From assembly GCA_002403205.1 (NCBI GenBank), contig DHHJ01000032.1, positions 1-64,000 on the forward strand: 64,000 bases of DNA, written 5' to 3'. Source of the stretch: Anaerolineaceae bacterium UBA4775 (GTDB lineage: Bacteria > Chloroflexota > Anaerolineae > Anaerolineales > Anaerolineaceae). Shown here piece after piece: positions 15,955 through 24,268 of this stretch. The number at the start of each line of letters is the position of its first letter. Within the stretch, counting starts at the first letter, position 1. The notes under the pieces are model-generated. The model was not told where the DNA came from. It did no database searches and worked only from the letters and a program-made list of their open reading frames with translations. Both the position numbers and the translations under genes were made by a program.

Positions 15955-17358
15955 TCACAAAATGTCCTTTTTTGGTTTACCGGTATCTTTTTCGACGGGA
16001 TCGACAGAAACGGGCTGGATGGGTTTGTTGACTTCACGGCGGTCGACCCCGGTACCTTCTTTGAGCAACTCATCAATATCGGCGTTTTCGCCAGCGAAGC
16101 GGTAGGTGGCGCGGAGCAGTTCACGCTGGGAGATGAGGCCCATATCGTACAGCCTTTCGAGGGCATTGAGGATGTTGACGGTGGCAATGGAATGGGCGAC
16201 ATTATCCCGGGCGGAGATATCGGCGCCGGAAATGGTGATTCCGGCATTTTCTTTGACGGTGTAATCGACCTGGGAACGGCGAGAGACCACAATTTGGAGC
16301 AAGTCTTTGAGCAGCCAGATAAAAAAGCGCTGACGCTGCTCGAAGCGGCGGAAAGTGGGACCCCCGGCGCTCTCGGCGGTGGTACGGGTGGCGCCTTCGG
16401 GCTCGGCAAGAAAATGCATGGGGAGGCCGACACCCGCGGCGATGAGTTTTTTGAGGGCGAGGCCGTCCTCACGGGCATCGAGGGCCTCTAACTTGGGGCT
16501 GATAACGGACCAGGTTTCGGAGGCATCGGTTACGAGGATGGACCCGGAAGAGGGGGGATTGGCTGCTAACTGGGCCTGGCGGGTTTTACGGGCATCTTCT
16601 GAGACGAAGGAGCCGGAGACGACATAGAGAAAAGCGTTGCGAAAGCGGTTGAGGCGGACCCGATCTTCTAACCAGGCGGAATATCGGCGGAGCCAGGGCA
16701 AGAGGGGGGAAATATCGGGCTCGCCCCATTGGGCGCCAGCCGGGCGGTTGATGGCGTAGTGGACAACAGACTGCATGAAGGCGCCATCGGGCAAGAGGTA
16801 ATCGGCCTGGGCGTTGAAGGCGGGGTAGGTGTGGACTGCGAGGTTTTCATCGGCCTTGGTGATGAACATGAGGGGCTGCTCGATATCGTTGGGGACGGGG
16901 ACGATGCGGTCGATATTGGCGGCCGGGATGGTGCGGAGGTAGGACATGCCAGCGTGATCGGTGGTGACGAGGATGAAGAGGTTGCCCGTGCGGGTGAGTT
17001 CATCGCAAAGTTCCACGATGCGGGAGGGCATGCGGTTGAGACGGTGGTTCCAGAATTGATCAATAAAATTGGCGGTATGGGGGTGTTTGCATTTGACATC
17101 AAAGCCATTGCCGACCACATATTGGGAAGTGAGTTCAACGATGCGGCGGGCGAGGGGAGAATCACGCCAGGCTTCGAAGCACTGTTCGAGGGTATCGTGG
17201 CGGTCGTATTCCAGGCGGTCCCGATCGGTTTCGTCATAACGGCGGGTGCCGATAAAGAAAGAATTATCATCTTCGGGGACTGCCAGGTGCGCCCTGGCGG
17301 GGGAAGCGCCGTTGGGGGAAAAAACACGGGCGATGAACTGAGAGAACGGGTTTGGCAT
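15955..17358 (-). CDS. Phage portal protein
   Basis: 467 aa from ATG 17358. The sequence has typical portal features: an early conserved segment SPLARRIVELTSQYVVGNGF (about 66-85), a central beta region with FILVTTDHAG, a helix-rich crown region, and the GLPMHFLAEPEG-TTAES segment near residue 315 that is common in portals of tailed phages. It would form the dodecameric DNA gate at one capsid vertex, receive the terminase and later the connector. Order terL - portal - protease/capsid supports this. It is full length and has no internal stop. Confidence 0.85.
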   Translation of the reverse strand: MPNPFSQFIARVFSPNGASPARAHLAVPEDDNSFFIGTRRYDETDRDRLEYDRHDTLEQCFEAWRDSPLARRIVELTSQYVVGNGFDVKCKHPHTANFIDQFWNHRLNRMPSRIVELCDELTRTGNLFILVTTDHAGMSYLRTIPAANIDRIVPVPNDIEQPLMFITKADENLAVHTYPAFNAQADYLLPDGAFMQSVVHYAINRPAGAQWGEPDISPLLPWLRRYSAWLEDRVRLNRFRNAFLYVVSGSFVSEDARKTRQAQLAANPPSSGSILVTDASETWSVISPKLEALDAREDGLALKKLIAAGVGLPMHFLAEPEGATRTTAESAGGPTFRRFEQRQRFFIWLLKDLLQIVVSRRSQVDYTVKENAGITISGADISARDNVAHSIATVNILNALERLYDMGLISQRELLRATYRFAGENADIDELLKEGTGVDRREVNKPIQPVSVDPVEKDTGKPKKDIL

Positions 17359-17364
17359 GGGATT

Positions 17365-17562
17365 TTATCCTTCTACTAGGTGCTGATAAGCGCATTTATT
17401 AAACACTTCCTTCATGGAACAATAAATCCTGTGCACTGTAATTTGGCCATAATAATTTGATTCTTCCCTGTAAAGAACAGCGCCACATTCAGGACAGTTA
17501 GAACCATGGATAACCTGGTAGTGGCCAAGATAAAAATTAAAAAGTGTTGTTTGAGTTTCCAT
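17365..17562 (-). CDS. Small cysteine-rich (zinc-ribbon-like) protein
   Basis: 65 aa from ATG 17562, inside the last codons of the lysozyme gene (26-base overlap) and ending 6 bases before the portal start. It contains CPECG (about 24-28) and later cysteines C48 and C57, so a four-cysteine zinc site is possible, although spacing is unusual. No family is recognised. The tight packing suggests a real gene translated with the virion operon. A DNA- or protein-binding accessory role is only a guess. Confidence 0.55.
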   Translation of the reverse strand: METQTTLFNFYLGHYQVIHGSNCPECGAVLYREESNYYGQITVHRIYCSMKEVFNKCAYQHLVEG

Positions 17563-18508
17563 GATTGTTTAGGTCCTTATCCAGGTTCAAGGGAGATTGT
17601 TTGGTTTTGTGGACCAGCCAGGCGGGGCTCCGTCTCGGCTCTGGCGAGCCTGCGGGAGTCTTCGAGCGACTGGCTCCCACCGGTGGTTTTCCGGTGGGAT
17701 CGCAGCGACCCGCCTGGGACAAATGGGCCCGCAAAGTGGGGGATGGGGAAAGCGGCTGTGTGCGGCTGCCATCGCAAGACTGCTGATCAACAGGGCAGGT
17801 GACGGGCTGATTTTCGGGGAGGGCATCATAGGCGAATTTGACCAGGGCGAGGGCATCGCCATTGAAGCGGTTGTAATCCATGTAGTGCAGGCCCGGGGCG
17901 CCAATGGAGCGGCCGCGCTGGGTGGTTTGATGGATGAGCCAATGGTGCACGAACCTGGGCATTACGGGGGGACTGGGGAACTCGGGGGTATAGAGGGGAT
18001 ACGGGCGGGAATAAAGATATTGAGCCAGCCACCAAAAAGTGAGGGGAAGATCAGCAACTTGAAGAAACTGGTTGACCCAAGAAGCGCGGGAATAAATAAT
18101 GGGAACCCGACCGGTGCGCTTGAAGATAAGATCGACACATTGGGCGGTGGTTTTGGTGATGGTGCTGACGGACTGGCCGTGATCGAGTTCGAGATCGAGG
18201 ACCAGGGGGGTGATTTTGAAATTGATATCGCCCAGGATGCGGAAGAAGTTATCCATTTGGGTGATGGGATTTTCGCCAGGGTAAAGGACATGATAGGGCA
18301 TGAGGACGCGGCCGATGCGCTGACCTTCGGCGAAGTAGAAGTTGAACCAGGGGTCTTGATAGGCCCAGGAGATACCGGCGCGCATGGCGATGAACTCAAC
18401 GCGGGGCAAGTGGGCCGCGATGAGATCGAAATCGACTTTTTTCTTACCATCGGCGGAGGTGTTGAATTTAGAAAGATCGATACCAAAAGCGAGGGCAGAA
18501 TCAGGCAT
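17537..18508 (-). CDS. GH25 lysozyme (endolysin) with repeat-derived C-terminus
   Basis: 323 aa from ATG 18508. Residues 1-235 form a GH25 muramidase domain: FGIDLSKFN (D11), AMRAGISW, YHVLYPGENP, and the catalytic LDLELDHG with D105 and E107. It cleaves N-acetylmuramyl-1,4-N-acetylglucosamine bonds in peptidoglycan. The last 80 or so residues are low-complexity, Ser/Pro/Arg-rich, and part of their DNA (17629-17658) is a copy of an intergenic repeat also found at 13709. I infer that repeat DNA has replaced the original end. No export signal is seen, so release would depend on the holin. A lysozyme between terminase and portal is an unusual position. Confidence 0.85.
   Translation of the reverse strand: MPDSALAFGIDLSKFNTSADGKKKVDFDLIAAHLPRVEFIAMRAGISWAYQDPWFNFYFAEGQRIGRVLMPYHVLYPGENPITQMDNFFRILGDINFKITPLVLDLELDHGQSVSTITKTTAQCVDLIFKRTGRVPIIYSRASWVNQFLQVADLPLTFWWLAQYLYSRPYPLYTPEFPSPPVMPRFVHHWLIHQTTQRGRSIGAPGLHYMDYNRFNGDALALVKFAYDALPENQPVTCPVDQQSCDGSRTQPLSPSPTLRAHLSQAGRCDPTGKPPVGASRSKTPAGSPEPRRSPAWLVHKTKQSPLNLDKDLNNHGNSNNTF
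17629..17658. repeat. Second copy of the 30-mer repeat, inside the lysozyme gene
   Basis: Differs from 13709-13738 at one base (T17640 versus A13720). On the minus strand it encodes roughly residues 284-294 of the lysozyme. Confidence 0.85.
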
Positions 18509-18509
18509 G

Positions 18510-20027
18510 TTAGAAACCTTTCATTGAATCGAGGGGATCAGGGGCCTGGACGATGGCGGCGGGGCCTGGGAGGGACCAGGGTTGACTATCCAGCACGCTG
18601 AGCATGGCTGCAGAGATTAGAAGATCATCGTGGACCAAATTACCGGTTTGTAGATTGCGGGTGTCTTCGGGAACACCCCATTGGATGCGCTTATCGGGGC
18701 CGGGCTGGATCTCGTACTGGCAATGAGAAAGCTGGGTGAAGAACTGCGCCTGGATGCGGCCCAGTGCCAGCAGGCTATCCTCAGTGGGTGCATGATCCTG
18801 CAGACGGCCGCTATCGATCAGCGAGAGGAATGACCAGCCCAAATCGGATTTCGACTTGCTGCTGAACACAAAGGGGATCACCTTCTGCCCCAGGGCACGG
18901 GCTAAAAAGGAGGTCAGCCCGGCCCCCACACCGGTGGCATCGCACACCATGTACCTGACCGACCAATCACCCGCCATTTGCAGGATCTCAGTGAAGAGAG
19001 CACTGTGCCGGACGCCTACCCACAACCGCCTGTGGACGATCTGGTAGCTTGGCAGGGGGTTGTAGGCCGCCAGGTCCACCCGGGCGATCGTCAAGGCAGT
19101 CGCATCGCGGGCTGGCGTGCTCCCCAGGCTGGTTTGCAGGCCGCCCTCCTCGTCCTCGCCGGCCACATCCAGCGCCATCACGTACATCTGCCCGCGTGTG
19201 GGCATCACCTGGGCCGGGTGCGTTCCCCGCAGCAGGCTGAGCCGCTGGGGAGTGAAAAGCCCGCCTGCTGCATCGATATCTTCGGAGTAGTATTGCGTGC
19301 GCACCAGGGGATGGTTACGCCCCAGGCGTCCCACCTGTTCAGCGACAAACGCGCCGTACGCAGGCACCTCCGCAGCAACCTCCTCGCAGCCCAGGCGCCA
19401 CACCCGGCGCACCCCGTCCTGGCGCTGCTGGGTCAGGGCAGCAGCCTCTTCCCGGGCCAGGAGCGTGTTCGAGGTCCACGCGGTGCCCCAGAACACCCGC
19501 GTGGCATGGGTGGAAGCGGCCATGGGGGCAATGGCCTTATCAAACTTCTCTACCTGGATGTCCTGCGCCTCATCGACCGAGAGCAGGGTGTCGGCCGTGG
19601 CACCGACGATATTGGCGGTGGGCGAACCCGATAGAAACGAAATCCGGGCACTGCCCACCTGGTACACATGCCCAAAATGCTTTTCCCAGCGGTCCCGGAC
19701 CAACAAGTTGCCGTTCAGGACAGACTCCAGCCGGTACATGGCGTTGGTGGCCTGCGGTTTCCAGGTCGGGGAGACCTGCACAATCTCTGCCCGCTGGCTC
19801 GAGAACAACGTCAGCAAATAGGCCTGCAGCTGCGCCTGGAGCTCGTTCTTGCCGGATTGGCGCGGGAAGATGACCACGAAGCTCAGCCCCTGGCGCTTCA
19901 CCACCGAGCGGACCACGGCCCGCGCCACCGCTTCCTGGTAGCGGCGCAGCCTCAGACCGCTGGCAAAGCGCACAAAGGGCACCACGTCCCGCATCAGCTT
20001 CTTCAACACATCCTCCAGGTTCTCCAA
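18510..20027 (-). CDS. Phage terminase large subunit
   Basis: 505 aa. The ATPase domain has a Walker A-type loop IFPRQSGKN (about 53-61) and Walker B LLSVDEAQD (148-156). The nuclease half has MALDVAGED, CDATGVGAG and a late HDDLLISAA, consistent with the RNase H-like acidic triad. It packages DNA into the prohead through the portal. The start is a TTG at 20027, one base after the stop of the previous gene; a later ATG (19994) has no good ribosome site. All motifs look intact, so packaging activity is possible. It starts the virion module proper. Confidence 0.9.
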   Translation of the reverse strand: MENLEDVLKKLMRDVVPFVRFASGLRLRRYQEAVARAVVRSVVKRQGLSFVVIFPRQSGKNELQAQLQAYLLTLFSSQRAEIVQVSPTWKPQATNAMYRLESVLNGNLLVRDRWEKHFGHVYQVGSARISFLSGSPTANIVGATADTLLSVDEAQDIQVEKFDKAIAPMAASTHATRVFWGTAWTSNTLLAREEAAALTQQRQDGVRRVWRLGCEEVAAEVPAYGAFVAEQVGRLGRNHPLVRTQYYSEDIDAAGGLFTPQRLSLLRGTHPAQVMPTRGQMYVMALDVAGEDEEGGLQTSLGSTPARDATALTIARVDLAAYNPLPSYQIVHRRLWVGVRHSALFTEILQMAGDWSVRYMVCDATGVGAGLTSFLARALGQKVIPFVFSSKSKSDLGWSFLSLIDSGRLQDHAPTEDSLLALGRIQAQFFTQLSHCQYEIQPGPDKRIQWGVPEDTRNLQTGNLVHDDLLISAAMLSVLDSQPWSLPGPAAIVQAPDPLDSMKGF

Positions 20028-20028
20028 G

Positions 20029-20307
20029 CTAGCCGCCCAAAAAGCTCTTCAGGATCGCCACCAGCGACATCAAGCCCGATCCGCCCGAAGCCAGCCCAGA
20101 AAAGAGCTTGAATTGGGTCACGCCCTCTGTGGCTGCCCTGATGCGGGTCTCGTGGTCCCGGATTTGTTCTTCCAGCATGGACAGGCGCTGGTGATTCATG
20201 GCATTTTGGTGGGAAAGCTTCACATCCAAAGCCTTGATCTGGGCGCTGAGCAGGTTGCTGGCGTGATGCATTTGTTCCGTGAGCAAAGCCAGGGTCTTAT
20301 CTTCCAT
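20029..20307 (-). CDS. Coiled-coil protein with C-terminal hydrophobic tail (XhlA-like)
   Basis: 92 aa from ATG 20307 behind GGGG. Residues 1-60 are a long amphipathic helix (MEDKTLALLTEQMHHASNLL) and the end is a hydrophobic segment GLASGGSGLMSLVAILKSF. This resembles small phage membrane-associated coiled-coil proteins of the haemolysin XhlA type, which can assist holins, but similarity is only by architecture. Its first bases overlap the previous gene by 11. Confidence 0.6.
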   Translation of the reverse strand: MEDKTLALLTEQMHHASNLLSAQIKALDVKLSHQNAMNHQRLSMLEEQIRDHETRIRAATEGVTQFKLFSGLASGGSGLMSLVAILKSFLGG

Positions 20308-20665
20308 GGGAACCCCTTTCCGGCCCGGTGGCCTCGCGCAGCTCATCGAGAACTGCCGCCATGCTGCGTGTCAGCGCTTCGCCCAGGTCATCGGCACGGG
20401 TATCCTGCAGCTGGCGTTCGGTCTGCACCACCCTGGCCAGGCGGGTGACGCTCAAGCCCAACACGCGCAGGGCATCTGCCAGGGCTTTGATGTCGTCCGT
20501 TTCCTGGCCGACGCGCTCAAAAAAGCGTCGCATGACCATTCTCAGCATGCCGATCTCACCGCGCAGGGAATCGCCCAGGGCGCGGTCAAGGTCTGCCAGC
20601 TCGCCCCGGGTAAAGGTGCTGCGGTAAAAGGCGGCGGGGTCGTCGGTGGGGGTTGGTGTCATCAT
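20297..20665 (-). CDS. First gene of virion operon; possible small terminase-like protein
   Basis: 122 aa from ATG 20665 behind GGAGG. Highly helical and charged (ELADLDRALGDSLRGEIGML and later ALADALRVLGLSVTRLARVV). It sits one gene before the large terminase, where the small terminase or a regulatory protein is usual. No helix-turn-helix was recognised, so the role is open. The LexA-type box lies 118 bases upstream of the start. Confidence 0.6.
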   Translation of the reverse strand: MMTPTPTDDPAAFYRSTFTRGELADLDRALGDSLRGEIGMLRMVMRRFFERVGQETDDIKALADALRVLGLSVTRLARVVQTERQLQDTRADDLGEALTRSMAAVLDELREATGPERGSHGR

Positions 20666-20782
20666 CACAATCGGTCCTCCAATAGAAACTGCCTGTAGAA
20701 ACAAATAGGAGCAGTCCGGGCGCATCGCAAAGCGCTATAAAGGGGTGTGGTCAGGGCTTTGGTCACCCGGACGGCTCAATTT

Positions 20783-20796
20783 AGAACATATGTTCT
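20783..20796. promoter_or_regulatory. LexA/DinR-type SOS box upstream of virion operon
   Basis: AGAACATATGTTCT is a perfect 14-bp palindrome containing GAAC-N4-GTTC, the consensus of the Gram-positive-type LexA (DinR) site. A minus-strand TACAAT (20798-20803) next to it could be the -10 of the virion operon, so binding would block transcription until DNA damage. Confidence 0.65.
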
Positions 20797-20879
20797 TATT
20801 GTAGATACTTTAGCAGAAACAGGGCGCGCACACAATCCGTCAAAAGCGGCGAATTCACCCCCAAAGGGTGCCGCAAGTG

Positions 20880-21360
20880 GCAAGGAGGTATTAGGAAATA
20901 GGAATTAGGGATTGGGGATTTGGAATCCTGTAGGGGCACGGCATGCCGTGCCCCAATGGATTAAATCAGCCGTGCCACAACGGATTAAATCAGAAACAAA
21001 TTTCGCATGGAAACAAATGTCTCAATCCAGGTGATCAGGCAGGTCTCCTGACCCGCCCTGTGAATAGCAGCATTTTGCCGCGCTGCAATAGTTTGGAACC
21101 ACGTAGAAAATATCATCGAATCATGTAGGGGCACGGCATGCCGTGCCCGAAGGCAGAAAATCAGCAATTTGATCCGTCAAAAACCCATCACGAAAATTAA
21201 AATACCTTACCGCCCCTGATCCTTCTCTCGCGATGGGGCGGGTCTCCTGACCCGCCACGCGGATATCATCGAAAAACACGCACCGCAATTTACCCCCATT
21301 CCCCCGTGAAAATTCCTTCGAATAAATCACCTACGGCGTCGAGGTCCCCCCACCCCCCGG
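20880..21360. repeat. Gene-poor stretch with dispersed hairpin repeats
   Basis: No convincing gene. Contents: GGATTGGGGATT units (20900s); two copies of TGTAGGGGCACGGCATGCCG (from about 20931 and 21125), each continuing TGCCC and forming a perfect hairpin; a tandem GGATTAAATCAG (20957-20996); and two GGTCTCCTGACCCGCC hairpins (about 21040 and 21242). Confidence 0.75.
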
Positions 21361-21378
21361 GATGACATAAGATCGTAA

Positions 21379-21570
21379 GCGGACAAATCAATAGTAAACA
21401 CCCCCATCAAGCAGGATCAACTGGTGCGGTACCCGAATCGTGATCCCAAAATTAAACGACAGCTGGAAAACCTGCGCAAAGGACAGTTCAAAGAAAAATT
21501 GCGGCGTAAACACCAAAATAACATCATCAGCAACCCCCACATTGCCATCACAGGCGCCAGGTCGATATAG
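21379..21570 (+). pseudogene. Unrecognised basic protein fragment
   Basis: An open stretch of 63 codons with normal coding character: PNRDPKIKRQLENLRKGQF, then a segment ending NPHIAITGARSI before TAG. It is highly basic and helical. No start codon or ribosome site is visible (first candidate GTG 21424). I take it as the C-terminal piece of a gene lost through rearrangement at the edge of the virion cluster. The family is not recognised. Confidence 0.35.
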
Positions 21571-21635
21571 GCGTGTTTTGCAGCCTAAGTCAAGGCCTCT
21601 GCAGCAGCCGCAGATGGCTGACCCCGGCCCAGTTG

Positions 21636-21734
21636 CTACACGAGTGTTTTCTTCTGCGAAAAACCGCTCCAGCGCAGCCAGGTGTTCGCCTGCCAGGTCG
21701 ATTTCCACCACTGCCAGTCTTGATAGCGGACAGT
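21636..21734 (-). pseudogene. Trp-rich C-terminal fragment
   Basis: Reading leftward directly after the M20 peptidase stop, one frame gives VRYQDWQWWKSTW followed by QANTWLRWSGFSQKKTLV and TAG. Six tryptophans in 31 residues look coding-like. It has no start and no identifiable family, so it is a remnant or chance frame. Confidence 0.25.
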
Positions 21735-23420
21735 TTAATCCTCCGTTGGTTCCTCTTCTGCCTCCTGTTCCGCCTGCCCTTCCTCGGTGCTTAAAGCCAT
21801 CGTTTCCTCAAGCGATGGGATGGGCATATCCTCCTCATCCTCCCACGCGGTCACATCTTCCACGACCTCGGCCGGTGTTTCTTCATCAGCCGCTTCTTCC
21901 TGCGTGAGCAGATCAATATCAGCCGGAAGCGTGGCCATTTCCTGGATATAGGCGCTGTAAAAATTCACCATCTTGGCACAATTCGTGATGGATAAACGCT
22001 CGTTGACGGCGTGGACGCTCTGCAGGTCATCTTTCGTGATCTGAATGGGCATGAAGCGGAAGGCATTATCCGTCACCGAAGCATAGTGGCGCGCATCGGT
22101 GCCGCCCACCACCAGGAAGGGGGTTACCAGGGTTTCAGGGAAGGCTTCCCGCACCAGACGTGAAAGGCGGAGAAAATACGGCGATTCAGCATCCGCAACC
22201 GGGGAGGGGTTCCACCCCGAGGGGCCTTCCAGCAGGTCGCCAATAAACGGCGTCACATGGACCCGCTCGTCGTTGATCCGCGCCAGTACCATTTCGTACA
22301 CTTCGGGCAGCTCATCCCCCGGCAGCAGGCGGAAGTTGACCACGGCTTCAGCTTTAGCCGGCAACACGTTATCCTTCACGCCGGCTTTGATGATCGTGGG
22401 TGCGGTGGTCGTGCGGATACTGGCGTTCATCAGGTTCGATTTCGCCAGCCTCTTTTTAAGGCGCCCGCCGAACAACCAGGTGTTGGCAAAAGCCATGCGC
22501 TGGAAGAATGGCAGCGCTGAGCCCAGGTAGCTCATCATGAATTCAACCACCTCCAGGTGGGCTGGCATGGGCCTGGCCTCCAGCCTGGCGATGGCCTGCG
22601 AAAGAATCCCGATGGCTGTCTGCCTGGAGGGCATGGATGAATGCCCGCCATCCTGCGAGACGCTCAGCCGCAAGCTCAGGTAACCCTTTTCCGAGATGCC
22701 GACGAAGCCCAGGGGTTCCTCGATCTCAGGGAAGAAGTTCTCGTACACCGAGCCGCCCTCATCTAAAAGGCTCCCCGCCTGCACCCCACGCGCTTCGAGC
22801 AAGGCCGCGATCGCCTGTGCCCCATCCTCGCCGCCAATCTCTTCATCGTGGCCAAAAGCGATGTAGACCGTGCGCTCAGGCTTGAAATCCGCCTTCAGCA
22901 AGTATTCCACGGCCTCCAAAATGCCGATCACCCCGCATTTGATGTCCAGCGTGCCCCGACCCCACACGTACCCATCGGCCAGCTCCCCGCTGAAGGGCGG
23001 ATGATCCCAATCGCGATCCTCTTCATCTGCCGGCACAACATCCAGGTGCGAGATCAACATGATCGGCTGCAAATCGGGATCAGTACCCTCCCAGGTGTAC
23101 AGCAAGCTGTACTCATTCACCGTTTCCAGTTTGAGATGGGTATGCACCAGGGGATAGAGCGTTTTGAACAGCCGGTGCAGACCTAAAAAGGCGTTGCCGT
23201 CAATCTTTTTCGGGTCATCATACGAAACGGTCCGATATTGCACGGCTAACCCCAGCCGCTCAGCCACCGATTTGCCATCCACATAGGGGAATTCGCGCGG
23301 CTTGATCTTCTTCGGTTGGGGGGAATACAGGGCTGTTTTCAGGATGATAAATCCGATCAGGAACAATAGCAGGACAAACAGCCCAATTCCTACGGATATG
23401 AGAAGGGTTTCGATATTCAT
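21735..23420 (-). CDS. M20 family metallopeptidase, PM20D1-like, membrane anchored
   Basis: 561 aa from ATG 23420 behind AGAGGAGC. One N-terminal membrane helix (about 6-30) anchors a peptidase domain. Metal-site motifs of the M20 family are present: MLISHLDVVPAD, GRGTLDIKCG, HDEEIGGEDG and the DEGGSVYE segment. Layout is that of carboxypeptidase-S/PM20D1 enzymes, which hydrolyse or form N-acyl amino acids or dipeptides. The C-terminal 60 residues are an acidic Glu-rich tail (EEEPTED), longer than usual. It lies at the right edge of the repeat-rich stretch and is transcribed alone. Confidence 0.9.
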   Translation of the reverse strand: MNIETLLISVGIGLFVLLLFLIGFIILKTALYSPQPKKIKPREFPYVDGKSVAERLGLAVQYRTVSYDDPKKIDGNAFLGLHRLFKTLYPLVHTHLKLETVNEYSLLYTWEGTDPDLQPIMLISHLDVVPADEEDRDWDHPPFSGELADGYVWGRGTLDIKCGVIGILEAVEYLLKADFKPERTVYIAFGHDEEIGGEDGAQAIAALLEARGVQAGSLLDEGGSVYENFFPEIEEPLGFVGISEKGYLSLRLSVSQDGGHSSMPSRQTAIGILSQAIARLEARPMPAHLEVVEFMMSYLGSALPFFQRMAFANTWLFGGRLKKRLAKSNLMNASIRTTTAPTIIKAGVKDNVLPAKAEAVVNFRLLPGDELPEVYEMVLARINDERVHVTPFIGDLLEGPSGWNPSPVADAESPYFLRLSRLVREAFPETLVTPFLVVGGTDARHYASVTDNAFRFMPIQITKDDLQSVHAVNERLSITNCAKMVNFYSAYIQEMATLPADIDLLTQEEAADEETPAEVVEDVTAWEDEEDMPIPSLEETMALSTEEGQAEQEAEEEPTED

Positions 23421-23530
23421 AATGCTCCTCTCATCAAGTTGATGGGTACATTTTTTTCGTCAAAGTAAGCGTTTGCACCGCAATGGAATGGAAAACGTGC
23501 AGTAATTGGATCCGGAAGCGCTGAACTTTA

Positions 23531-24055
23531 TTATATCACCGGGATCGACTTTGCCTTGAAAAAGCCAATCACCACTTGCCGGGTAAGGCCATCGTCAACA
23601 GCCCGATTTGGAATGAACGTAAATACCTGCTGATCGCCCTTGAACAGCATTAAAAGGTAGTCGCCCCCATCAATCACCTGCTGTAAGATCGCCCAGGGCA
23701 ATTCGACGCTTTGTTCTCCGATCCGCATTTCCAGGTGAGAGTCAAAAAAGGTCAGTATGCGCGGCATGCGCAGGTGTGGATTGGATTGATAGGCCCGGCC
23801 AAGCTGGATGGGGATTAACAGCAAAAAATACAGCGCGTAGCCCAGGCTGGCTACCAGCACAACCGGGGCAGTCTGTCGTAAGCCATCACTGCCCACACCA
23901 GGCAGGATCAGGATGACCGCAGCGCCCAGCATTGCCACCAGGATCACCGCCCCCACGATCAAGAACCAGGGCGATTTCCTGGCCAATACCCGTGACGCAC
24001 GCACATAATCTCGTTTCTCGGGGGTGTACTGAAGGGTCAGAATCGGTTCCATCAT
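23531..24055 (-). CDS. YcxB-like membrane protein
   Basis: 174 aa from ATG 24055 (or 24052) behind GAAAGG. Two membrane helices (about 31-52 and 65-86) are followed by a soluble C-terminal domain with LTFFDSHLEMRIGEQSVELP and a FIPNRAV motif, the pattern of the YcxB-like C-terminal (PH-like) domain. Function in the family is unknown. The 210 bases before the next gene hold nothing but a possible GATAAT at 24231. Confidence 0.75.
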   Translation of the reverse strand: MMEPILTLQYTPEKRDYVRASRVLARKSPWFLIVGAVILVAMLGAAVILILPGVGSDGLRQTAPVVLVASLGYALYFLLLIPIQLGRAYQSNPHLRMPRILTFFDSHLEMRIGEQSVELPWAILQQVIDGGDYLLMLFKGDQQVFTFIPNRAVDDGLTRQVVIGFFKAKSIPVI

Positions 24056-24268
24056 GCGCCTTTCATTGGTGTATACCTGATTTTACTATTAAGCCCCTCA
24101 TCGCGCGCTGTAGACTGGGCAAACCCCACATGGGCACTAAATCTGGGATGCATTCCACCCGGGACCACAACATTACAGCACTATCAAGCTGATTCCTGGC
24201 GCCAGGTCTTGGAACACCCCAACGAATGTGGGATAATCAATTAACATCCTTCACGATTGAGAAGTGCT

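Larger units (their letters stand above)
9073..20803 (-). mobile_element. Virion-gene cluster: cryptic prophage or domesticated phage particle
   Basis: A single leftward operon in canonical phage order: small gene, coiled-coil protein, large terminase, lysozyme, portal, protease-capsid fusion, structural protein, holin, connector and two tail-type proteins. All listed reading frames are open. No integrase, excisionase, replication gene, repressor, attachment repeat or tail tape-measure gene is seen on either side. A LexA/DinR-type palindrome (20783-20796) lies upstream of the first gene. Several inter-gene gaps carry chromosomal-style repeats, which suggests long residence. It could be a defective prophage, a phage satellite or a gene-transfer-agent-like system. 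Confidence 0.8.

Noticed and set aside
21388..21907. Two overlapping frames (107 aa on - and 155 aa on +) before the M20 gene
   Set aside because: Composition is Cys/Pro-rich and non-coding in style; shorter fragments in other frames look more protein-like.
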